Counted from the first letter of the stretch, positions 18,315 through 33,813 are shown. The stretch is DNA of 64,000 bases from Blastocystis sp. Blastoise (GCA_039096225.1 JBBPEB010000015.1:1215001-1279000); one strand, 5' to 3'. The notes: generated from the sequence alone by a model not told the origin. Program-made: numbers and translations.

Positions 18315-19314
18315 TCAATATAAAAATATATAAATTTATATCTAGGTAAATCCTTCTGATAATGGTATATATACTGATGAAGATGATGTTAAAAGAAGTT
18401 TAATTTTGTATCTTATTCAAACACCTAAAGAATATATTCATGAATATTCTCCATATTTAATGAAAGAAGAATATGATATTGTTGAAGGTATAGTATTATG
18501 TTTATATTTATTATGTTTATAATGATAATTATAATATTTATAATTATTCTTATAATATTTATAATTATATTTATTATGTTTTTATTCATATTTATAATTA
18601 TACTAATTCTCTAGATTATGCACAAACATTAAATAAGTCTCTTATAGATCATGTAGAATCTATATATAAAAATATGGTGAATACACTATTTAGCATGTGC
18701 TTAGATCTCTACTATGCACGTGCTTCTATGAAAAATAAATGCTATACTAATCCTGATTCTTCACTTGTATAAATATTATTATAATAATCATATTAATTAT
18801 AATAATCATATTAATTATAATAATCATATTAATTATAATAATCATATTAATTATAATATTCTTATTAATTATAATAATCATATTAATTATAATAATATTT
18901 CTTTATATATATATAGTTTGAATGTTTATTAGATCATACCCTTAAAGAATCTCAAGGAAATGATTTATTTTGGTATAATGAAACAAAAAAACAAGATAAA
19001 TCATCATCTTTGTCTTATTTTACAAGTTTTTTATCTAATATTGTAACAACTTCAAATGTTCAAGATAATTCTGTTCTCTATATATATATTGTTGGAGGTA
19101 TGACAACAATTGAAATTTTTGATTTCGTACAATATTGTATCCATCATCAGAATGATACTCAAAAACAAACTGTATTTTATACTCTTTCTATTCTATTTTT
19201 TAAGTACTCAATTAATATATATATATATATATAACTCAATTCATATATTTATAGATTATTGTGGGAACAACTCATATTATTGATGAAGATGCAAATAACC
19301 ATTATTTCCAATAA
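15729..19314 (+). CDS. Sec1/Munc18-family protein, SCFD2-like
   Basis: About 17 exons from ATG 15729 to TAA 19314. Exon 1 joins to give MDPFRSVSLYFRTLADRGLL. The SM fold is recognised by NSFLIVDNSIFKLIDCCGG (domain 1), DIVILLTDYSNL, PSGRVIAQDIG and LSADTIAASLIVVDRNI (the conserved domain-2 strand, usually VDRxxD), NLYNSISIYN, and the C-terminal VGGMTTIEIFDFVQYCIHHQ followed by IIVGTTHIIDEDA (domain 3a/2 hallmark). SM proteins clasp SNARE bundles to drive membrane fusion. The VDR motif has lost the usual following Asp-Leu-Tyr-Thr-Pro, as in divergent SCFD2-type members. The glycine- and PS-containing loop before domain 2 also fits SCFD2 better than Sly1, Vps45 or Vps33, but this is a judgement by eye. 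Introns are dominated by (TA)n and TTATTATAT repeats. Confidence 0.75.
17863..18049. repeat. 9-bp satellite (TTATTATAT)n in an SM-gene intron
   Basis: About 20 copies of a TTATTATAT/ATTATATTT unit form most of the intron between exons encoding VLTRIQ and SMSTSNSYNYK. Slippage-prone tract. Confidence 0.85.
18239..18312. repeat. (TA)n tract in an SM-gene intron
   Basis: Pure TA run of about 70 nt directly after a GTATAT donor. It extends the donor into a long self-complementary tract. Confidence 0.9.
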
Positions 19315-19671
19315 TCTCATAGTTATATTGTTTTAATATACTTGCTATTCTTCATAATCTCTTCTTTTTTATTCATTTTTATTATTATTTACATGGAATT
19401 CTTTTTTCTTTTTACATCTAACTTGTTTTCTTTCAACTATCCAATATCCACAATCTATTTACAAACTATCAACATCATCAGATATTCAAAATATAACCAA
19501 TTATTATTGACTATGAACAATTACTTTATCTTTCATCATCACTACATACATTTATACATTCAAATGTCATATACATCATATTTCCAATATTCTTCAAGTA
19601 AATAACATAACAAGTCATCAGTATTTTATTTATAAAAAAAGAAAACAGCTTTATCATAGAAAAAATCATTT
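19315..19671. other. 3' flank of the SM gene
   Basis: Intergenic sequence up to the left target-site duplication of the hAT-type element. The plus-strand frame at 19342-19605 is Phe/Ile/Tyr noise with no homology seen. Confidence 0.5.
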
Positions 19672-19679
19672 CTGAGTAC
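19672..19679. repeat. Left 8-bp target-site duplication CTGAGTAC
   Basis: Identical to 20470-20477 on the other side of the 790-bp element. Confidence 0.9.
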
Positions 19680-20469
19680 TAGAGAATTACAAAAAACCGG
19701 ATACGGTTAATTATCTGGTTTAAACCGGATAAAAATTTTATCCGGTTTTTGTTTTTTACAGTCAAAATTTTTAACCGGTTTCAAAACCGGTTAAAATTTT
19801 TTTTTCTTTTTTGTGTATTATTGAGCATAATTTTGCTTTATTTCTGTTATTATAAATATATTTGATGCCTATATATATTATTAATAAAAATTAGCAATGA
19901 TATACGTTGTATATAATAAAGAAAATGATTCCATTCCTATTTCTTTCATGAAGAAATGTATTGAGTTATTCCTATATGCTCAAATTAATTTACTCTGCCA
20001 TATTAAATTATTGTTCTGCTATAAATGTGTATTTGAATGGACTGTTTTCTTGCAAAACTTGTGAGATACTGAATATCTCAGTACGAGTGTTTTTCTATTT
20101 CAATGGTTCGTAGTATATAATACAAGCCTCTGAATAAAAAATACAATTAAAATTAATTATCTTGAATTATTAGTAAAATTTTTATTTAATTAGATGCTTA
20201 TTCTTTATTAGTATTCCAATTACATTTTTAAGTTTTATAATTAATTTTAATAGCATAATTCAAAACAATTTTAACCATAATTCTTTTTTTTTTATAATGC
20301 ATATTAGTGCATATCTATATAGATATATGTATTATAGTGACTTTTATACATAAATCAAACAACAATAGCATGTATAATTAAGTTTATTTAAGAAAATAAA
20401 AAACCGGATAAAAATTTTATCCGGTTTAAACCAGATAATTAACCGTATCCGGTTTTTTGTAATTCTCTA
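19680..20469. mobile_element. Non-autonomous hAT-type transposon (MITE), 790 bp
   Basis: Perfect 71-bp terminal inverted repeats (19680-19750 and 20399-20469) begin TAGAG and end CTCTA, matching the hAT end consensus (C/T)A(A/G)NG. The octamer CTGAGTAC lies directly outside both ends (19672-19679 and 20470-20477), the 8-bp target-site duplication expected of hAT insertion. Both TIRs contain a 13+1+13 palindrome (AAACCGGATAAAA core; 19722-19748 and 20401-20427), and a further AACCGG hairpin sits at 19771-19794. Repeated AACCGG motifs stand out in this C+G-poor sequence and could be transposase sites. The interior (19795-20398) has no credible ORF, so the element would depend on a transposase encoded elsewhere. 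The intact TIRs and TSD imply a recent insertion. Confidence 0.93.
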
Positions 20470-20477
20470 CTGAGTAC
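20470..20477. repeat. Right 8-bp target-site duplication CTGAGTAC
   Basis: Identical to 19672-19679. It lies about 80 bp upstream of the ATG of the TXNDC12-like gene, so the element occupies that gene's promoter region. Confidence 0.9.
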
Positions 20478-20553
20478 TCCTATTTTGAATAATCTAGATT
20501 CATTCTTGTACATAAAAATATATATTTATACATCAATATACTTCTATTTATAA

Positions 20554-21100
20554 ATGAAATTCTCTTTATTTGTATATAATTTGAGGATATCAACACTAGG
20601 ATCTATAGATTTTTCTTTGTTTTTTTGTAATCTCGATCTCTTCTGGAATTGAAGGAACATTCGGTAATAAATTTCAATGGAGAACACTTGAAGAAGGTTT
20701 TGCTATGGTAAAGAGTGATGAAAAACCTGGTATTCTCGTTATCCACAAAACTTGGTGTACATCATCTCAATATTTCGGTAAACGATTCGCTCGTGATATG
20801 CAAATCAAAAATTTAGCTAAGGATTTTGTATTTATTAGCTGCTTAGATGATGATGAACCTGAAGATCCCAAATATTCTCCAGATGGTAAATATTATCCTC
20901 GTATTTTCTTCATTAACCCTAATGGTGAAGTTAACTATGAAATTAACAACAGTGGTTATTCTCCTCAACATAAATACTATTATTTCGATACAAAACATTT
21001 AGTAGATAATATGGAAATCATGATTAAATCAGTTAAACATTATAAAAATCAATGGACTATTCCCGTTCCACCTAATAGTCATGAAGAAGATGAATTATAA
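20554..21100 (+). CDS. TXNDC12/AGR-like ER thioredoxin-fold protein with EDEL tail
   Basis: Two exons, 20554-20571 and 20609-21100, separated by a 37-nt intron. The joined N-terminus MKFSLFIFLCFFVISISSG is a signal peptide. The mature part aligns by eye with TXNDC12/ERp18: FQWRTLEEGFAM, ILVIHKTWCTSS, FVFISCLDDDEPED, SPDGKYYPRIFF (with the cis-Pro) and KYYYFDTKHLV. It ends EEDEL, and EDEL is also the retention signal of human TXNDC12. The active site is C-T-S-S rather than C-x-x-C, so the resolving cysteine is replaced by serine, as in AGR2/AGR3-type proteins. It may form mixed disulphides or act as an isomerase or chaperone rather than a full oxidoreductase. About 175 residues, normal for the family. 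The hAT-type element ends just upstream. Confidence 0.9.
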
Positions 21101-21605
21101 ATTTCTTATTATGGTTTCTAGTTCTTTTTAATACTCTTCATTTTTTATAAATGTAAATTTTTATCTCTTTATAAAGTTCAATATTAATAATATTTTTTTA
21201 TATATTGTTTTTTTTAGAATAACTCTCTTTTTGTTAATACTATTTGATTTAATATTATTCACATGAAATATATATATGAATATATATGACGAATACTCTA
21301 TACTAGTTATAACTAAATACAAAGAAATAATGTATATGATAAATTTTATTAATAAATAGAAATACAAATGAAATCAATCAATCAAGTAGATACATAGAAT
21401 TATTATAAAATAAAATAATAATCATACTAAATATATTGTTTATTATATCTCAACCTAAAAACAAAACAAGAATAGGACATAAAGTCGATAAACGACAAAC
21501 ATATATAGTATAAAATATTAAAAAATAAAATAAAAATTAATTTTTTTTTATAAATGAATCATTCTATACATAAAGAATAGTATTTAATTTGAAAATATAT
21601 ATTTA
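21101..21605. other. Convergent spacer
   Basis: 3' regions of the TXNDC12-like gene and the large modular surface-protein gene. No supported gene. Confidence 0.5.
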
Positions 21606-24600
21606 TTATATTTTTAATGTTTTTTTATTTTGTTTTGAGGATTGTTTTTCTTTTTCATTGGTTCTCTTGATATTATTATATATCTTTGAAGATCTTGATT
21701 TAAGACGATTTATAATACAGAATATAATAATAGATAATAGAATTATACCTAATACAGAACATAATATCCATATCCAAATAGGTAAAGATTGTTTTTCTTC
21801 ACATGAAATAAAGATTTCTGTACTAATAGAGCCCATCTTATTAGAACAAGTAACTTTATAACTTATAGCATCAAAAATAATATTTGATTTACCAAATATA
21901 GTACCTGTGGAGCTATCTAATAAAATACCATTAGGTAAACTATTATCTATAGTACATTTATATTCAGCAGCTTGAATAATAGGAGTAATAGAGAATTGTT
22001 TATCTTGTATTAGTTGAATGATTCTAGTTGTATATACTATAGATAATGGTTTCATAGGTATACATAGATCTTCTGAAGCTTCTAAGAATCCACTTGAGCA
22101 TTTAGCTTGTATTCTACCTTCATAATAAAGAGGACAATTCTTATAAGCATAATCACCTTCAATAGCACCACCCCAACCATTTTCTTCATCAGGTTCACAT
22201 GCACTTTGTATAGTTTTTGAATAAAAACCTAAATCTGCTAAATGAAACTTAATATCTTCAGAACAAGTTTTTTCAGAATATGAATTAATGACTTCAGCAC
22301 ATTCTTCAACAACCATTCTATATGCATGATAAGCTTTATTATTATAAAAATCTTTTGTAACTAAAGTACCATATATATTATATTTATATCCTTCAACTCT
22401 ATGTACAGTGACCCAATTGATATTATCATTTGTAGCTTCTATTCTCCATGTCTTAGGATGACGAATATTACAAGTTTTAGCAGTTAAAAACATATATCGA
22501 GATATATATTCTCTACGTTCATCATTATAAGTCCATGTTAATATTGTTTCATTACATTTAACCCTTGTAGAAGTATATATAGTAGCTTTGATATTATCAA
22601 ATAATTTATATATATCCGTATCATCATCTGTAGGTCCTTTAGGTATACCATTAACAACTCTATAACTATTATCTAGAGTTAACATTAATGTAGCATCAAA
22701 AGATATAATATTTTCTTCATTATTTGGTTTATGTATTTCAATAGCTATCATATTCATACCTTCTTTAATATATTTACTTGACATAGGAATAGCATTACCA
22801 TAAATAATAGATTCTTTATTATCATGTGTTCCAAGTGTATTATATACAATAGAAGTACCTATGAATCCAGAACGATAGACTTCATGGCCATTTATATAAA
22901 CTAGTAAAGAATACTTCGTTTTTATAGTAAATAATAAAGAAGAATATAAAGATAAAGAATCAATAATAAATGAACTTCTAAAATATTGAGTGATTCCTTT
23001 ATTCTTTTGTAAATTAATTGAAGAACCATGTTCCCAAGTAGAATCATCATATTCTAATGTATTCCATTGATTATTAATTGCTTTATTATCATTTATATAA
23101 GTCCATATATGATGAAGGGGAGGAATGATATAACCTATATATATATTATATGTTTGTGAAGATTCTTTATCACCTAATCCTCCTCTTAATAGAACAGTCT
23201 CATCTTCTAATAATATTTCTACATATCCAGTATTCCAACCATTATTGCCACTATCTTGTATTAATAAAGAATAAGATCCTAAAGGCATACAATAAGGTAT
23301 ATTATTTTGATGATTATCAATAAAGGAAGATCTTGTATCTACTACTTTATTGGTACTATTATATAATCTATAGGATATTTCATCTCCATCTTCACCACTA
23401 GTAATACGAATAATAAATAATATATTAGGTGATAAACAAGGTATAACAGAAAGAGTAACAGTAGTAGTTGAAAATAAACCTTGAGGAGAAGTACCTGTAA
23501 TAGTATAAACAGTAGGAGATAATGATGATAATGGTATACCACGAATAGAACCAGTTGATGTATCTAATTCTAAAGGTAATTCTAAAGCAGGAATTATACT
23601 AAATTGTGTATATAAATTACTATTAGGAATAAGATCAGGGAAAGGCATACCAATATAACCTTGAATAAAAGTAATAGTATAATTAAGTTGTGGAGGTATA
23701 TTATGTAATGTTAAATCAACCATATGAAGAGTAATTAACGATAAAGAATATTCATAAGGTTCAAATGAAGCAACAGCAGCTTCTGTAAATATAAATTTAT
23801 AATAATTCCATACTTGATTATTTTGTGGTAAATAGAAACAACGTTCTTTTTTACGATCTTCAAAATAAGCATTAGTTACATTACCAAGAGAGATAAAAGT
23901 AATTTTATTATTAGAACCATAGACTTGCCAATCAGAAGGATCTTTAGCTTGAACATAAATAGATGATACAAAACAATATTTATTAATAAATTCAGCTTTC
24001 TCCTCTTTAAATGAAATCGTCAATTCAGATCGTTTTGTTACAGGATCTGCAGGTAAAATACCGCTTGTATATATACTTGAATCAATTATATAATTAATAT
24101 TTCTACCTAAAGGTTCAGAAGATAATTCAATAGAAGCAGGATCTTTAATACTGTTAGTTTCATATAATAATTGCATTTTAGCATTAAACTCAATGATAGA
24201 AACAGGATTTGTAATATTATTAATTATACCTATAGCAATAGTATTTTGACCATTATGTAATAATGATAAAGGACCTGTAATATGTATATATCTAGGTTGT
24301 CCGTCACTTAAAGGAGTCATCGTCATAGTTAAAAGTCCTTTTGGAATATTCTTTCTATATAACTCATGACCATTTATATATAATAATAATCCAGTTCGAA
24401 TAAAGACTTCTAATTCAAATCCACACATAGAATCCATAGATTCAATAGTAAATAAATGTCTAAATATCCAAATAGGAGAAGTAGAAGATACAGAAGTAGA
24501 AGGATAAGGGATGAATCCTATAGGTTCTGTTTCTAAAAACCAATTATTAGGAATAATACCTTGTATATAACTCCAATGAGAAGAAGAAGATTGAATCAGA

Positions 24601-27600
24601 AAATTCGTGTTAATTATATATTCATTCTTTTTCCCTTGTTCACAATAATATGTACCTAATACTATTAATTCAGTTCCTGTACTACCCACATATATAGTTA
24701 AAGAAGTACCTTTTGTCCATCCATCATTACGACTATCTACTAATTTTAATTTTAATATATTTTTAGGAAGACATAAAGTTATAGAATAATCTATATTATT
24801 TATAAATGCAGGAGAAGTAAAGAGAAGTTGATTTGTTGGTGTTGTTAATGTCCAAGATTCTTCAGTAGCCCAATTCTTATTGATTTTCTCCATACGAATA
24901 ATCATATTATCAGGACTACTACAACCTAGATATATGGAATCATGAATAGTATATATTTCTTTATTCTTAATTTCTTTTGGATATAAAGGTATATTTAGTT
25001 TTAAATATAAAAATTGTTATTATAAATGATAATATATAAATATATATATAAATATAATTATAAATATAAATATATAAATGTGAATAAATATAAATATATA
25101 TATAAATATATATAGATATATAAGAATAAATATAATTATAATTAAAAATATAAATATAAATATAAATATATAAATATAAATAAAAATAATATATATAATA
25201 TGTATAATAAATAATTTTAAATGACTTACCTATTATATGAAATGAGATTGTTGTGTTATACATTAGATTATCTATGATTCCAAGGGCATAGATAACAAAA
25301 TCAAATATACCAACATTTGGATATTGACCCGATATAATACCAGTAGATGAATCTAATGTCATTCCTATAGGAAAAGAAGGAATACTTGTGAAATTTGTGA
25401 ATCCACTTGTAGATGGAATAATATTAAATTGATCTATTGAACCGTAACCAGAATATGTAGTATTCTCATAAGATAAATAAAATTGTGTAAGAGGAACATT
25501 ACATATATAGATATCAAATAAAGAAAAGGCTACTTTATTAGATTTACCACCATCAGCTATATATATTTTTATAATAGAGAAAAAAAGATTATAGATAATG
25601 AATAAATAATTGTACCAAAGATAATACATAATAGCAGATATAATAATAGATAACAATAATATATATGAATGAATAATAATAATAAAGTTAAGTAAAATGA
25701 TATAATTGTGTGATAAAAAAATCATTTATATACTTATTGACAATCTAAAACTATTATACACTTTACGATTTGCACGTGTATAAAACATTTCTTTCTGTTT
25801 ACGAAGTGAGAATATAAATGAAGGTTTCATATCTATATATTCCCACGGTAATGTTTCATCATTTCTCCCTTCTATTATCCATGCATTTGGATCTCCATTC
25901 GATGAAGTACTAGAACTAGCTAACAAATATGCATTCATATAAATAGCACTATAGAAGGTATTTGTAGAATATATAGATAGAATATATATATAATGCATTT
26001 GTAGAATATATATATAATATAAATTATAAAATATAAATAATAAAAAACTTAAATGTATAATGAAAAAAATATTTTGTTTTTTTATGAATATACCTATGAT
26101 TTGGAAGAGTATATATAATTTTCGGTGTATTTGAAGAAGGAGATAAATAATAAGATTCAACATTTAAATCAAATAGATGAGACCCATCATTACTACTTGA
26201 ACTATTTTCGGGATCTGCTTCATATGTACCTCCAGAAAGTAATTGGGTCGAACATTCTATATATATATATGTAGTATTCTTTATATGTAGAATATTCAAT
26301 AGAATAGAATATAAAAGTACATGTATATAAAACTATTATAAAAATATATTTTATAAATATTAATAATAATATATATATACGTCCTTCAGGTAGATCGATT
26401 TGTAATCCAACAACAGAAAAGGGATCTGAAAGATGTAATGTTTCATTATAATGATGTATCTCTATACATAATATTGTTTCACCATTCTCATTTAATAAAA
26501 ACTTTGGAATTGTTAATCTAAAGAATATTTTTTAGATATTAATATAAGATTACAGAAATAGGTAAAAATATTATTATAAGAATACTAAAATTTTTCAATT
26601 ATATATATATATAATAGATGTATATTGACAATTAATAATATATATAATAATGGATATATGAATAAATAATGATTTATACTCTAATAATGGTGCTGCTTCA
26701 TCATTTTCAAATAAGGCATGTGTTTCACCAGTTAGTTGTCCTCTATTATTAGTAAATATATGAATAGTATAGAATAGAATTGAATCAAAACAATAAAAAT
26801 ATGTACTATATTATACATATAAATATGATAAATATATACTGTGGTAATTTATATCTATAAAGTTCTTCTCCTTCTATATAAACAGCAATACCAGATCCAG
26901 TTCTTATAGAGAGCTTCACACCAGCAATAGTTTGTATAGATGTAAATATATGATGAAGTCGATAATAACGAGTAATAGAAGAAAAAGAAGGAAATGTATT
27001 ATTTGTTCCTTGATTCCATATAGAATCATCATAATCTCTTTGAGTCCAAAATGAAGATACTTGAGATATATCTGAATATCTCCAAAAAATATCTTCACTA
27101 ATTACGGGAGGAACTATAAAGATTATTCTTATTTATCGTTATTATTTAATTTATTTTTATTATTATTATTATTTAATTTATTATTTAATTTACTATTATT
27201 ATATTTTTATATAAATTATATATATATTATAAAATGAAATAGAAAATAATAATAAGATACATATTTTATATACATGTAAATGTTATTGTTTTTTCTTTGA
27301 ATGTAGTCCCTAGATGATATGGAATAAAATCTTTAATAATTTCTCTGTTGTTATAAATAATAGTAAAATATGATTGTTCATCTTTCTTACCCCAACCATC
27401 TCCGAATCTAAGAGTAAAGAAAAATTAAAGTAGCAAAATAGAGATATTTTGTATAGATGACAAATTACCTATCTTTCAATTGAATCGTATACAATCCTGG
27501 AGTCACACATAAATCATATGTTTTCGCTTGATTCGAATATATAGATAAGCCTGTTTGAGTAAACAATTTGCTAGTAGATAAATCAGATCCTTTCCAAATA

Positions 27601-27769
27601 TTCAAAGTCTGTTCTTCTGCATACTTTGTATACCATATATAAATTTGAAGAGTACTTTCGTCTTCATTACAAGAATAAACTATATTTATTATATATAAAA
27701 CAAAGTCAGTTAATTACCTAAACTCAATCCGAAGAGGCATAAAAGGCATAAACATCGCATATCCATCAT
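21606..27769 (-). CDS. Giant type I membrane protein: three copies of a four-module ectodomain unit
   Basis: Starts at ATG 27769 with a signal peptide (MMDMRCLCLLCLFGLSLVYS), ends at TAA 21606; roughly 1,700-1,900 residues. The ectodomain is three successive copies of one unit. (a) A GDGW-type motif: FGDGWGKKDEQ near 27.39 kb, RNDGWTKGTSLTIY near 24.7 kb, NNGWNTGYVEILL near 23.2 kb. (b) A jelly-roll-like segment: GIAVYIEGEELYRYKLP, LLLYINGHELYRKNIPKG, LLVYINGHEVYRSG. (c) A discoidin-like segment: NAWIIEGRNDETLPWEY, DWQVYGSNNKITFISLG, TWRIEATNDNINWVTVH. (d) A putative-Ig (He_PIG-like) motif: GMTLDSSTGIISGQYP, LELDTSTGSIRGIP, GILLDSSTGTIFGKS. Copy 3 also has a Cys-rich insert (CPLYYEGRIQAKCSSG). 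One TM helix (PIWIWILCSVLGIILLSIII) and a basic tail follow. Copy 1 is split by many introns; copies 2 and 3 share one long exon (21606 to about 24980). Probably an adhesin or receptor; ligand unknown. Confidence 0.8.
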
Positions 27770-29443
27770 TTTCTATTATTATAAACGAAATAAAAAAAAA
27801 TTGTCTATAAGAATAGTAAGAAGAATAATGAAAAATTCTATTCTTTTTTCTATAATTAAAAAAAAAAGAAATAGAGAAGATGAATACTCGTCGGAATGGT
27901 TTTGTTTACTTGAGAGAATAGCAAGTCTTACGCAATTCATGACACTTCCAAAACAAACCAAATGAATGGTTGCCCTATAATTGTGATCTTTTTAAAGGGC
28001 ATATTCCTCTATAAGTCCGTATTTTTAGAAATTAAGTCTTTTAAAAGAAATATGATTGGCATTTCTATTTTGTTTACAATAGATGCGTCATCATTAGGGT
28101 TTCAAAATAGAGAAAAAAAAAATTCTTTTGTTTGAATAATATTTATTATTATTATATATTCTTTTAATATTTTGTTTTAAAACATAATTTTTAATTGATC
28201 AAAGGATAATCAGATGTATAATAAATATATATTTGTTCCTAAATCCATATTCAAGAAGTTGTGTTTCTTTCCTAAAATGCGTCATTCTTCCACGAAAAAA
28301 TAATAATGGAGAAAAAATTCGATGGTTGTCTCTTTTTGTTTCATTCTAAACCATTCAAATATTGAAATTACTGATATTTAGAATGAATCTATAGAGTATA
28401 TCGATTTGTCTTATGCTAATATAAAAGGAAGATTAGAATAAAACAAAGTAGGTTTTTTGTTGTAATCTGTTCTAGAATCGTTCTCGTTTGTTGTTATAGT
28501 TCATGTATATCCTCAAGTGATTACAAACATAAGTTTATTGATATTGAATAATATTAAAGAAATTATACATTTTGAAATGCAAATAGTTATTAGTTTTAGG
28601 AAAGTTCAGATGAATAAAATGTTGTAGATAAGTAGTAATTTGTAACAGTGAATATAAAATGTTTTTTGTAACTAATTATGTGTGTGTTACTTGCAAAAAA
28701 ATTTTAAAAAAAAATTATAAAATCCTTTAACTCAAGAAAAAAAATTATCTTGGTATTTAACCACACATAACTCTTAAAACAAATTTATATAACGTATGAT
28801 CTTACCAAAAATAATATTTATATTGCATAAGATACATTAATACGTATTAATAATTAAGAAATAATTAGGATCAACATTTCATTTCTAATTAAATCGATGA
28901 ATATTATTATATTTAATTTAGTAATATAATGATAATTCAATTTCTGTTGAATAAATCATCAGTTTTACCACTTTTAGTGATTTCATAGAATAGAATGTGT
29001 AAATATTTTTGGAATCTATTTGATTAAAGATCTTTCTGACATTCTTTCTATATCAAATACACAAAATATATTTAATATATCTTTAATTTCAAAAATGTTA
29101 TTTCAGAATTCAATTAATATTAATACTAATTTTGGTGAAATTAATATTTTCATAACTATGTCAACTAATTAAACTGATAAATTCATAATAAAATAATGAT
29201 TTAAAACAAATCTAAAAGGATGAATGAATTCTCAATCTAAATAATTTCAGTGAATTTCAGTCAACTGTTTTTAAATGCGATAATATTGATTATCTATGAT
29301 TTCTAGCTAAAAAATATAATAAATTCATGGTTATTCTTTTTAACTTGTTTATGGTTTGTTTTTTATTAATTAGGGTAAAAACATACAAATTCTTTATTGA
29401 AGTATACTATAATTTCTTTTTGAATATACTGAGAGAGAGAATC
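27770..29443. other. 1.7-kb divergent intergenic region
   Basis: Upstream of both the modular surface protein (minus) and Utp4 (plus). It is more base-balanced than the introns, with few TA runs, and holds isolated motifs such as GATTGGC (about 28066) and GCGTCATC (about 28084). A minus-strand frame at 27779-27961 lacks a splice or homology argument and was not called. No tRNA-like structure seen. Confidence 0.5.
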
Positions 29444-32818
<3,375 letters not shown>

Positions 32819-33205
32819 ATTATATATACATACAAATATCTTCTTATATATTTATATCACGAGTTCTTTTTCTTTTTCTTTTTAATCATTAAATGGTATT
32901 ATAAGTCTTTTCATTTTTATACTTTTATTTTTTGACCTTTTCTTTTTGTTTTATAGTGTTTTTTTTTAATTGTTCGTTTTGTATATTTTTTTTATATGTT
33001 TCTATTCGTTTTATATATATTCGATTTTTAGTTATATAAGATTTTATTCAGTTTTTTTTCAATTCATAATCTTTTAAATAAACATAATTTATATAATAGA
33101 TTTAAAAACCCAAACAATTCATGAGAAAATCCATATATAGTAAAGAAAAAAGTAAAATATCATAAATAAACTACAAACACAGATATGCAACCCTTAAAAC
33201 AATAA
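32819..33205. other. Convergent spacer between Utp4 and Spt4
   Basis: T-rich tract downstream of Utp4 (TTTTTCTTTTT runs about 32865-33060), then the A-rich 3' region of Spt4. No gene seen. Confidence 0.5.
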
Positions 33206-33813
33206 TTAATCAAGATTCTTCTGTAAGGTAATTCCACGATTACGAAGATCTTCTTGTGTTTCTTCTGGTAATTGACCTGTCACTTGAATAGCATACATAC
33301 CACATTTCAAAGAACCTATATATATGAGAGAAAATATAACGATTTAGAGATAACAATATGTATATGAAATAATATAATAATTAATATTCTTCTTATTTTC
33401 AGAATTATATACAAGATAATTAACATATATATATATACCAATTCCTTCCCAATTAGCTACCCAACTTTCAGTATTCTCAAACATAGAAATTAATCTAGAA
33501 AATATAAAAAAAATACATTACAAAGAAAATAATTGATAACTTATAAAAAAATTAATTTTACAATATACCCATCAAAGTAAATGGATGTATACTGTTCAAC
33601 AAGATCATAATCTTCCTTCATATGTAAGAAATCATCACAATTATCACAACCATCGTTGTAAAACTATAATTAAATAGTGATCTATAAATAGAAAAAAAAT
33701 GTAAGACATACTTGATCTTTTGTTTTGACAAGATGACAACGTTTGCAAGCACATAATGAGTTTACATCAGCTGGAATATCAGCAAACCTTTCTGGATCTA
33801 ATTCTCCGTTCAT
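33206..33813 (-). CDS. SPT4: Transcription elongation factor Spt4
   Basis: Four short exons from ATG 33813 to TAA 33206, giving about 107 residues, the usual size of Spt4 (about 100-120). The zinc-binding site is intact: LCACKRCHLVKTKDQ supplies the first cysteine pair and NDGCDNCDDFL the second. The beta-rich remainder follows: TSIYFDGLISM, ENTESWVANWEGIGSLKCGM and YAIQVTGQLPEETQEDLRNR, ending GITLQKNLD. All are typical of Spt4 (TSSSFDGIIAMM..SWVAKWQR..PGxYAxxVxGxLP). It pairs with Spt5 (DSIF), which clamps RNA polymerase II and promotes processive elongation. The gene is divergent from the large orphan gene with a 260-bp shared upstream region. Confidence 0.97.

Noticed and set aside
19722-19794. 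CCGG hairpins read as a terminator or riboswitch
   Set aside because: They are mirrored in the other TIR with an 8-bp TSD outside, so transposon ends explain them.
27779-27961. 60-residue minus-strand ORF upstream of the modular surface protein
   Set aside because: No homology, no splice connection to the signal-peptide exon at 27769, and its end is composed of Phe/Ile/Leu.
29327-29443. Upstream in-frame extension of Utp4 (MVILFNLFMVCFLL...)
   Set aside because: It is hydrophobic A+T-rich filler. The conserved protein starts at 29444 with MQVHRCRFVDW.
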